A stretch of 7,974 nt of DNA, from assembly GCA_027083895.1 (NCBI GenBank), contig JALWMN010000018.1, forward strand, positions 1 through 7,974, written 5' to 3'. The position numbers and the translations under genes were made by a program. Origin of the DNA: Campylobacteraceae bacterium. GTDB lineage: Bacteria; Campylobacterota; Campylobacteria; Campylobacterales; Sulfurovaceae. Shown here piece after piece: positions 1-5,229 of the stretch; within the stretch, counting starts at the first letter, position 1, and the number at the start of each line of letters is the position of its first letter. The notes below the pieces were generated by a model. That model was given only the letters and a program-made list of their open reading frames with translations. It was not told the origin of the DNA and made no database searches.

Positions 1-315
1 ATGGCAACAGAGTTTGAAAAAGCGGTTTGGAGTAAATTAAAAGAGATTCCAAAAGGAAAAGTAAGTACATATAAAGAGATAGCAAAAGCTATAAATAAAA
101 GCAGGGCAGTTAGAGCAGTAGCTACTGCTATTGGCAAAAATCCTAATGCTCCAAACGTTCCTTGCCATAGGGTAGTGCTTAGCAGTGGTAAAGTAGGGGA
201 GTATACTCATAAATTAGGTGTTAAGAAAAAAATAGAACTTTTAAAATCTGAAGGAGTAGAGGTAGACTCAAAGGGTAATATAGTAGATTTTAAAAAGAAG
301 TTATATAAATTTTAG
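1..315 (+). CDS. Single-domain methylated-DNA--protein-cysteine methyltransferase (MGMT/Ogt family)
   Basis: This is a predicted suicide DNA-repair protein that transfers an alkyl group from O6-alkylguanine to its own cysteine. The 104 aa cover only the DNA-binding/active-site domain; full-length Ogt or MGMT proteins also carry an N-terminal domain. The PCHRV active site is at residues 54-58 with Cys55. Aligned by eye to human MGMT (offset 90), Tyr24, Arg38 (arginine finger), Asn47, Cys55 and His56 fall on Tyr114, Arg128, Asn137, Cys145 and His146, and Glu84 lies in the EG motif matching Glu172. Because Cys55 is present, this is not an Atl protein, where Trp or Ala replaces it. Residues 69-71 (THK) differ from the usual S/A-G/W-G loop, so alkyl-group preference may differ. 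The ATG lies on base 1, so the ribosome binding site cannot be seen and the gene could start further upstream. The family call is firm; substrate range is inference. Confidence 0.88.
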   Translation: MATEFEKAVWSKLKEIPKGKVSTYKEIAKAINKSRAVRAVATAIGKNPNAPNVPCHRVVLSSGKVGEYTHKLGVKKKIELLKSEGVEVDSKGNIVDFKKKLYKF

Positions 316-332
316 CCCAAAGTAGGGCTTTT
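314..332 (+). terminator. Short hairpin in the convergent gap, possible terminator
   Basis: AGCCC (314-318) and GGGCT (325-329) form a perfect 5-bp stem with a 6-nt loop, followed by a run of only four T on the + strand. It fills the 15-bp gap between the stop codon of the alkyltransferase gene and the stop codon of adk and overlaps the first of these. The GC content of the stem stands out in this AT-rich sequence. It would best serve the rightward gene, because on the minus strand the hairpin is followed by AAAATTT and not a T run. The stem and T tract are short, so termination may be weak. Confidence 0.45.
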
Positions 333-930
333 AGATACCAGCACTCTCTTTTACAAAAGCTTCCATCTCTGCAACGATTGGTTCTAACTCTCGCTCAGCA
401 TCTATTACTTTTAATAGATTTTTTTCTGTGTAGAACTTTTGAATATCTGCTAAAGGTTCGTTGTAGATTTTCATTCTATTATAGAATACCTCTTCGTTAT
501 CGTCGCTTCTTTGTTCGCCTGGTGCTGCCTCTGCAGCTCTCCCTAAAATTCTTTGTTTTGCAACCTCTTCACTCACTCTAGCTTCGATTACAGCGATTAA
601 CTCTATCTCATCTTCGTTTTCTAGCAACTTATCGAACTCTACCATCTGCTCTACACTTCTTGGGAAACCATCGATAATTACAATATCTTTATCACTATTT
701 TTAATAGCATTAATAATTGTGTTTAATACTATTTGTAGAGGCACTAACTGCCCTTTAGAGATGTAGCTATCTATCTCTTTACCTAGTTCGCTGCCACTTG
801 CAACTTCTGCTCTAAGCATATCGCCAGTAGAGTAGTGGTTTATCTTATCGCTATTACGCTCTGCTATGATACTTGCATCTGTTGTTTTTCCGCTTCCTGG
901 TGCACCAATAATTAAAAAAAGTTTTTTCAT
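331..930 (-). CDS. adk: Adenylate kinase, short form
   Basis: This cytoplasmic enzyme interconverts ATP + AMP and 2 ADP, balancing adenylate pools. The 199-aa protein has the P-loop GAPGSGKT at residues 9-16, the AMP-binding STGDMLR at 34-40, DGFPRS at 87-92, and the LGR at 129-131 followed by R141 and DD at 143-144 near the lid hinge. The roughly 30-residue zinc or hydrogen-bonded LID of long adenylate kinases (about 214 aa) is missing. A short loop (residues 132-141, Ala/Gly/Pro-rich) takes its place, as in other short-type kinases. The ATG is preceded by an AGGAG ribosome binding site 6 nt away, and that site overlaps the TAG stop of aspS (940-942). adk is therefore translationally coupled to aspS and most likely transcribed from the aspS promoter. 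No downstream gene on this strand continues the operon. Confidence 0.97.
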   Translation of the reverse strand: MKKLFLIIGAPGSGKTTDASIIAERNSDKINHYSTGDMLRAEVASGSELGKEIDSYISKGQLVPLQIVLNTIINAIKNSDKDIVIIDGFPRSVEQMVEFDKLLENEDEIELIAVIEARVSEEVAKQRILGRAAEAAPGEQRSDDNEEVFYNRMKIYNEPLADIQKFYTEKNLLKVIDAERELEPIVAEMEAFVKESAGI

Positions 931-939
931 AAAATTCTC

Positions 940-2712
940 CTAGTTGTTGATATTTCTTCTAATTCTTAAACCTAACTCTTTTAACTGCTCTGTATCTATA
1001 TCTGAAGGAGCTTGAGTTAATAAACACTGACTTCTTTGTGTTTTAGGGAAGGCAATAACATCTCTAATACTATCTGTGTTTGCTAAAAGCATAATTAATC
1101 TATCAAATCCTAGTGCAAAACCACCATGAGGAGGTGCACCAAATTTAAGAGCATCTAACAAGAACCCAAACTTCTCGTTAGCCTCTTCCTCTTCGATTCC
1201 AAGAAGCTTAAATACCTGCTCTTGAATATCCTCTTTATGGATACGAATAGAACCACCTCCAAGCTCTGTACCATTGAGAACAATATCGTAAGCAATAGAT
1301 TTTAAATCTTCTATATCGTCATACTCTAATTCGCCATTTTCGTTTAATTGTGGCATTGTAAATGGGTGGTGTAGGGCTTTTACTTTACCATCTTCAACCT
1401 CGAACATTGGGAAGTCTACTATCCATACAAAGCGATACTCATCTTTATTAATAATATCCATTAACTCAGCTAAGTAGAGTCTAAAGCGTCCCATATAATC
1501 TAGTACAATCTTTTTCTCACCTGCACCAAAAAAGACTACATCACCAACTTTAATTTCGCATCTATCAATAATCTCTTTTAAGTCATCTTCGCTAAAGAAC
1601 TTAGTAAGTGGCCCCTTTAGTCCATCTTCTTTCATTTGGAAGTAACCAAGTCCTTTAGCTCCAAATTTTCTAACATAATCTTCAAAGCCTTTCATTTGGC
1701 GTTTACTAAAGATATTATCGCCATTTGGAACCTTGAGAGCTTTTATTCTATTTCTCTTTTTATCTTTTGCAATATCGCTAAAGATTTCGTTAGTTGATCT
1801 AGCAAAGATATCGATAACATCTACCATTGCCATATCGAAGCGTAAATCTGGTTTATCTGAACCATACTTCTCCATCGCTTCATCGTAAGGCATTCTCTCA
1901 AATTTTTCTGGTAGTTTATCGCCCTTACCACACGCAGTAAATATATCTCTAATTAGCTGCTCTGCAACTGCAATTACATCATCTTGAGTACAAAAACTCA
2001 TCTCTACATCTATTTGTGTAAACTCTGGTTGTCTATCTGCTCTTAAATCTTCATCTCTAAAACACTTTGCAATCTGAAAGTATCTATCAAAACCTGACAC
2101 CATTAAAAGCTGTTTAAATAATTGAGGCGATTGTGGAAGTGCAAAAAACTCTCCAGGAAATACACGGCTTGGTACTAAGTAGTCTCTTGCACCCTCTGGT
2201 GTACTTTTTGTAAGTACTGGTGTTTCTACCTCTAAAAAGTTTTGATTTGCTAAAGAGTTTCTAGCAGCAATTGCAGCTTTTGATCTAAGCTTAAAGATAT
2301 TGTGCATCTTTTGTCTTCTTAAATCTAAATATCTATACTTTAATCTAATCTCTTCGTTAACTTTTGGGTCATCCAAATCAAATGGCATAGGCAAAGAGCG
2401 ATTTTCTATAATAAGGTTACTTACAACAATCTCTACTTTTCCAGTCTTAAGCTTTGGATTCTCTAAACCTTCGCCTCTAGCTCTAACTTTACCAGTTGCA
2501 ATAAGTACATATTGGTCTCTTACTTCATCTGCAACTTTGTGAGCCTCTTGGCTGTCAGCTGGGTCGCAAACCAATTGTACTACTTCGTCATTATCTCTAA
2601 TATCAATAAATATGACACCTCCATGATCTCTTCGGCTAGATACCCATCCAGCAACTGTTACCTCTTGACCTATATGTTCTTCGTTTATATCAGCACAGTA
2701 GTGTGTTCTCAC
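940..2712 (-). CDS. aspS: Aspartyl-tRNA synthetase, probably non-discriminating (Asp/Asn)
   Basis: This class II synthetase charges tRNA-Asp with aspartate. The 590-aa length is normal for bacterial AspRS, which has an N-terminal OB-fold anticodon domain (about 1-105), a class II catalytic core and an inserted GAD domain. Visible motifs are QSPQ at 195-198, motif 2 with [14 protein letters not shown] at 219-232, motif 3 with GFDRL at 535-539 (Arg538), and FPKT at 555-558. In the anticodon domain, RRDHGG (27-32) has His30 where E. coli has Leu, and Gly83 lies in the second recognition loop. Both resemble enzymes that also aspartylate tRNA-Asn, for later amidation by GatCAB; this is inferred and no gat gene is in view. 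The start codon is GTG (minus strand, 2712-2710), supported by an AGAGGGGAAG ribosome binding site whose GGGG ends 8 nt upstream. No in-frame ATG offers an alternative that fits. adk follows after 9 nt. Confidence 0.97.
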   Translation of the reverse strand: MRTHYCADINEEHIGQEVTVAGWVSSRRDHGGVIFIDIRDNDEVVQLVCDPADSQEAHKVADEVRDQYVLIATGKVRARGEGLENPKLKTGKVEIVVSNLIIENRSLPMPFDLDDPKVNEEIRLKYRYLDLRRQKMHNIFKLRSKAAIAARNSLANQNFLEVETPVLTKSTPEGARDYLVPSRVFPGEFFALPQSPQLFKQLLMVSGFDRYFQIAKCFRDEDLRADRQPEFTQIDVEMSFCTQDDVIAVAEQLIRDIFTACGKGDKLPEKFERMPYDEAMEKYGSDKPDLRFDMAMVDVIDIFARSTNEIFSDIAKDKKRNRIKALKVPNGDNIFSKRQMKGFEDYVRKFGAKGLGYFQMKEDGLKGPLTKFFSEDDLKEIIDRCEIKVGDVVFFGAGEKKIVLDYMGRFRLYLAELMDIINKDEYRFVWIVDFPMFEVEDGKVKALHHPFTMPQLNENGELEYDDIEDLKSIAYDIVLNGTELGGGSIRIHKEDIQEQVFKLLGIEEEEANEKFGFLLDALKFGAPPHGGFALGFDRLIMLLANTDSIRDVIAFPKTQRSQCLLTQAPSDIDTEQLKELGLRIRRNINN

Positions 2713-2740
2713 TTTTACTTCCCCTCTAAAATTTGTTGCG

Positions 2741-2746
2741 ATTATA
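2741..2746 (-). promoter_or_regulatory. Probable sigma-70 -10 box of the aspS-adk operon
   Basis: A perfect TATAAT lies on the minus strand in the 53-bp gap between murA and aspS, preceded by a T-rich run (ATTTTTTAGA). This is the form common in Campylobacterota, where the -10 is strong and a -35 is often absent. A start of transcription about 7 nt downstream (near 2734) would leave a leader of some 20 nt that just holds the aspS ribosome binding site. TTTACA also occurs upstream but only 9 nt from the -10, too close to be a canonical -35. I see no terminator for murA in this gap, so read-through from murA is also possible. Confidence 0.55.
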
Positions 2747-2765
2747 TCTAAAAAATGTAAAGCTT

Positions 2766-4034
2766 TTATTGAGTTTTTTTTCTAACTATCTTTGCTCCTA
2801 GATTTGATAGTTTCTCTTCTAATCTATCATAACCTCTATCTAGATGGTAAATTCTTCGAATTTTTGATGTTCCTTTAGCAGCAAGTGCAGCAATTACTAA
2901 TGCGGAACTAGCTCTTAAATCTGTTGCCATCACTTCAGCACCATGTAGCTCTTTTACTGGTCTTACAGCTGCAACATTTCCTTTTAGCCAAATATCTGCA
3001 CCTAAACGGTTAAGCTCGCTTACATGCATAAAGCGGTTTTCAAAGAGTCTCTCTTCTATTAAGCTCTCATCTTCTGCTAAAGTTGCTACTGCCATAAATT
3101 GTGCTTGCATATCGGTTGGAAAGCCAGGATATTCAGTTGTAATAATGTTTACACCTCTAAGTCTATTGGTAGGGTGGATTGTAATTGAGTTACTATTTTG
3201 AGTGAAACTGCACCCCATACTCTCTAATTTCTCTATAGGGGTTTGAATATGTTCACAATTGACATTATGAAGTGTAATTTTTGAATTTGTAATTGCACCA
3301 ACACATAGATAGGTTCCTGCTTCTATTCTATCTGGAATGATGCTAATATCCTCTTTATACTCTAAAGGCTCTCCATTAGTACCATGAATTTTAAGTTTGC
3401 TAGTGCCAATTCCTTCTATCTTGGCACCACCCATATCGAGCATTTGGCAAAGCTGCACAACCTCAGGCTCTTTAGCTGCATTAACGATCTCTGTAACACC
3501 TTTAGCCATAGCTGCAGCCATTACAGCATTTTCTGTACCACCAACAGTGATTTTATCAAAAATTATTTTATTCCCAATAAGAGAATCTTTGGCATTGGCA
3601 ACAACGTACCCCTCTTTGAGTGTTACATCTGCACCTAAAGACTCAACAGCTTTTATGTGCAAATCAATGGGCCTTTGTCCAATTGCACACCCTCCAGGAA
3701 GGCTAACTGAGCACTCTTTAAATCGGCTTAAAAGTGGTCCTAAAACGAGAATTGAGGCTCTCATTTGTGCAACAATATCATAGATAGCTTTTGTAGATGT
3801 TATATTTGAGCAATCTATAATAGCTTCTGTATTATTATGTTCAACTTTTGCACCAAGCATAGTAAGTAGTTTTAGTAGTGTTCTAATATCTACAACATTT
3901 GGAAGATTACTTAATTTTACTGGCTTGTTACTAAGAAGTGTAGCTGCAATAATTGGCAATGCTGCATTTTTGGCACCACTAATTGTGACTTCGCCATTTA
4001 GCTTATGGCCCCCTTCTATCTCTAAATAGTCCAT
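2766..4034 (-). CDS. murA: UDP-N-acetylglucosamine 1-carboxyvinyltransferase
   Basis: MurA transfers enolpyruvate from PEP to UDP-GlcNAc, the first committed step of peptidoglycan synthesis in the cytoplasm, and is the target of fosfomycin. The 422 aa match the usual length (E. coli 419). Key residues are in place: Lys22 in SGAKNAALP, the loop [10 protein letters not shown] with the catalytic Cys116 (E. coli Cys115), Asp308 in FPTDMQ (E. coli Asp305) and Arg400 in DRGYDRLE (E. coli Arg397). The loop cysteine is Cys and not Asp, so the intrinsic fosfomycin resistance seen in Cys-to-Asp MurA proteins is not expected. The ATG has an AGGAAA ribosome binding site about 5 nt upstream. murA is the first gene of the leftward block; aspS follows after 53 bp with its own promoter. 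It diverges from the gene starting at 4268 across a 233-bp regulatory region. Confidence 0.97.
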   Translation of the reverse strand: MDYLEIEGGHKLNGEVTISGAKNAALPIIAATLLSNKPVKLSNLPNVVDIRTLLKLLTMLGAKVEHNNTEAIIDCSNITSTKAIYDIVAQMRASILVLGPLLSRFKECSVSLPGGCAIGQRPIDLHIKAVESLGADVTLKEGYVVANAKDSLIGNKIIFDKITVGGTENAVMAAAMAKGVTEIVNAAKEPEVVQLCQMLDMGGAKIEGIGTSKLKIHGTNGEPLEYKEDISIIPDRIEAGTYLCVGAITNSKITLHNVNCEHIQTPIEKLESMGCSFTQNSNSITIHPTNRLRGVNIITTEYPGFPTDMQAQFMAVATLAEDESLIEERLFENRFMHVSELNRLGADIWLKGNVAAVRPVKELHGAEVMATDLRASSALVIAALAAKGTSKIRRIYHLDRGYDRLEEKLSNLGAKIVRKKTQ

Positions 4035-4075
4035 TTGGTTTCCTATTTTTTGTTTTAACTACAGCCATTTGGGCA

Positions 4076-4133
4076 TTAGAGTATAATTAGATATTCCTTT
4101 CCTTAATACTCTAAAGTAGTTATATTTTGGAGT
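4076..4133. repeat. Inverted-repeat cluster, possible operator
   Basis: TTAGAGTAT (4076-4084) and ATACTCTAA (4106-4114) are perfect 9-bp inverted repeats separated by 21 bp, so their centres are 30 bp apart. A third related copy, TTGGAGT (4127-4133), has one mismatch to the heptamer TTAGAGT and lies about 20 bp further on, so all three lie roughly on one face of the helix. ACTCTAAA (4108-4115) can also pair with TTTGGAGT (4126-4133), with one G-U pair, as an RNA stem on the + strand. The cluster overlaps both candidate -10 boxes at 4080-4087, which suits a regulator site. No matching regulator is known to me; the function is inferred. Confidence 0.4.
4080..4085 (-). promoter_or_regulatory. 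Candidate -10 box for murA
   Basis: TATACT on the minus strand (five of six consensus bases) lies about 45 bp upstream of the murA start and would give a leader of roughly 40 nt. No convincing -35 is visible 17 bp upstream. It overlaps the left arm of the 9-bp inverted repeat. A perfect TATAAT also occurs on the opposite strand at 4082-4087 and could fire rightward, with a leader of about 170 nt before the 191-aa gene. Confidence 0.35.
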
Positions 4134-4221
4134 GATATTTTAACAAATAAAATTGAAGTGTTAATTAAATTAATAAATATTATTTTTATATTAAGTAATG
4201 AAATCTGTTATTGTATCAAAA

Positions 4222-4227
4222 GATAAT
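4222..4227 (+). promoter_or_regulatory. Weak candidate -10 box for the rightward operon
   Basis: GATAAT, one base off consensus, lies 40 bp upstream of the 191-aa gene and would give a leader of about 34 nt. There is no good -35 and no TG extension. The perfect TATAAT at 4082-4087 is a competing choice. Confidence 0.22.
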
Positions 4228-4267
4228 TCTTTTTAATGGAAAAGTGTAAAATTTTGTTGGAGGGGTC

Positions 4268-4843
4268 ATGGGGGTAAGTGTTGAAAGGCTTCGCAGTATA
4301 AATGAACGCCTGAAGCAAAAAATTAAAGAGAAAAAGAGTTCTAAGAGTGAAGACCTCTTTACTATAGATATATCTTCTTTAACAGATGGAGATAAAGAAG
4401 ATAAAAAGAGTGAAAATCTCTCGAAGATCCCAAAAGAGTTAGCAAATGCAATAGAGTTAGATTATAATTCCGATCCAGTTCGAATAGAGAATCTAGTTAA
4501 GATGTTAGATCTCTATAAAAAGCTTGATATTGCTAAAAAAGCTCCTGAAATTGAAAACCTCTTCATGTATAAAGCGATGAATATAAGTGGAGTAGGGTTA
4601 AAAGAGGAGGATTTTGGTGAAATTCGTGCTGGAAAATATGTTCAAATTATTGCAATAACATATGAACCAGATAAAAATGGTAAAAAGAAAGCGAAAAATA
4701 TCTCTTTAGGATACTTTGGGAAAGCAGAGACACTTGATACAGAGTTTAAAAATGAGATTATTGAGTTTGTTTTGCGATGGAGATATGAAAAAGCTTTCCA
4801 AAATTTAAAACATTATCGTGTACTTCTTGCAAGACTTAAATAA
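4268..4843 (+). CDS. Uncharacterised protein, 191 aa
   Basis: I do not recognise this protein. A GGAGGGG ribosome binding site just upstream supports the ATG. No signal peptide or membrane segment is apparent, so it is probably cytoplasmic. Residues 1-23 look like a basic amphipathic helix (VERLRSINERLKQKIKEKK). Residues 24-53 are Lys/Ser/Asp/Glu-rich and probably disordered. Residues 54-100 look helical. Residues 118-152 look like beta strands (KYVQIIAITYE, then NISLGYFGKA) around a lysine-rich turn (136-143), and the last 35 residues look like a long helix rich in aromatic and basic residues (FVLRWRYEKAF). The overall lysine content and the basic tail would suit nucleic-acid binding, but no named domain is seen. 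It leads a run of three rightward genes ending in a helicase, which is the only hint of a role. The 44-bp gap to the next gene carries a second promoter, so co-transcription is likely but not certain. Confidence 0.82.
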   Translation: MGVSVERLRSINERLKQKIKEKKSSKSEDLFTIDISSLTDGDKEDKKSENLSKIPKELANAIELDYNSDPVRIENLVKMLDLYKKLDIAKKAPEIENLFMYKAMNISGVGLKEEDFGEIRAGKYVQIIAITYEPDKNGKKKAKNISLGYFGKAETLDTEFKNEIIEFVLRWRYEKAFQNLKHYRVLLARLK

Positions 4844-4846
4844 TTT

Positions 4847-4855
4847 TGCTAAAAT
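4847..4855 (+). promoter_or_regulatory. Extended -10 promoter upstream of the 112-aa gene
   Basis: TGC TAAAAT forms an extended -10 (TGn followed by a hexamer one base off TATAAT), preceded by a T run. It begins 4 bp after the stop codon of the 191-aa gene. Transcription from about 4862 would leave a leader near 26 nt that holds the AAAGGTG ribosome binding site. This could let the 112-aa protein and the helicase be made independently of the upstream gene. Confidence 0.45.
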
Positions 4856-4887
4856 TCCATACAAAAAATTTTTGATAAAGGTGATTT

Positions 4888-5226
4888 ATGAGTATTAAAG
4901 CAGATGTAGAAAATCTTTTAATTCAGTTAGACTATCCAGTTACTGAGGCTACAAAAAAACAGTTAAATGAGATTATTGAGAATACGCCTGGTTTTTTTGA
5001 GTTTGCGAAACATATTTTTTCGTTAAATGATGAGTTAAAGAAGATTGGTGCTACAGTTGCAATGTCAAACTCTAAACCATATTTAAAACTCAAAAGTGAT
5101 GCAAAAGAGACTAGAGAGATTGAAGAGTTTATTGAAATCATTAATGCATGGGCAAACAAATATAAAGTTGACTTAGAGAAAGTAGAGAATAAAAATACTT
5201 ACTATATTCTAGGAAAACGCTCTTAA
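4888..5226 (+). CDS. Uncharacterised protein, 112 aa
   Basis: I do not recognise this small acidic/lysine-rich protein. The ATG is supported by AAAGGTG 4 nt upstream. No signal peptide, membrane segment or cysteine is present. The first half (about 4-52) looks like three helices; the second half reads as strand (PYLKLKS, 64-70), long helix (ETREIEEFIEIINAWANKY, 74-92) and strand (NTYYILGKR, 103-111), which suggests a small alpha/beta fold. Its stop codon (5224-5226) lies 3 bp before the ATG of the UvrD-like helicase, so the two are surely co-transcribed and probably translationally coupled. The two genes share one reading frame. A role as accessory or regulator of the helicase is a guess from position only. 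Confidence 0.82.
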   Translation: MSIKADVENLLIQLDYPVTEATKKQLNEIIENTPGFFEFAKHIFSLNDELKKIGATVAMSNSKPYLKLKSDAKETREIEEFIEIINAWANKYKVDLEKVENKNTYYILGKRS

Positions 5227-5229
5227 ATA

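Larger units (their letters stand above)
4035..4267. promoter_or_regulatory. Divergent intergenic region between murA and the 191-aa gene
   Basis: This is the largest gap in the window (233 bp). It is very AT-rich and I see no open reading frame or RNA gene in it. Near murA it holds two overlapping -10-like boxes on opposite strands and an inverted-repeat cluster (4076-4133). The right half (4140-4250) is nearly pure A/T with no clear repeat. The gap ends with the GGAGGGG ribosome binding site (4259-4265) of the next gene. Confidence 0.6.

Noticed and set aside
378..581. Rightward 67-aa open frame opposite adk
   Set aside because: It is antisense to adk; the Leu/Phe/Arg-rich product looks like a shadow translation, not a membrane peptide with its own start signals.
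2300..2751. Rightward open frames opposite the 5' end of aspS
   Set aside because: They mirror the well-supported aspS reading frame; the hydrophobic Ser/Leu/Tyr-rich products are typical of antisense reading of AT-rich genes.
2756..2761. TTTACA as a -35 box for aspS
   Set aside because: It is only 9 nt from the TATAAT, far from the usual 16-18, so the promoter is described by its -10 alone.
3384..3783. Two overlapping rightward open frames opposite murA
   Set aside because: They lie fully inside murA, whose frame shows every catalytic residue. They lack convincing ribosome binding sites and their products look like no protein family.
4108..4133. ACTCTAAA/TTTGGAGT stem as a rho-independent terminator
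   Set aside because: No T run follows on either strand, it needs a G-U pair, and it lies between divergent starts where no gene ends.
4140..4250. AT-rich stretch as a replication origin or a small RNA gene
   Set aside because: I see no DnaA-box cluster, no iterons, and no hairpin with a T tract; it looks like ordinary AT-rich promoter DNA.
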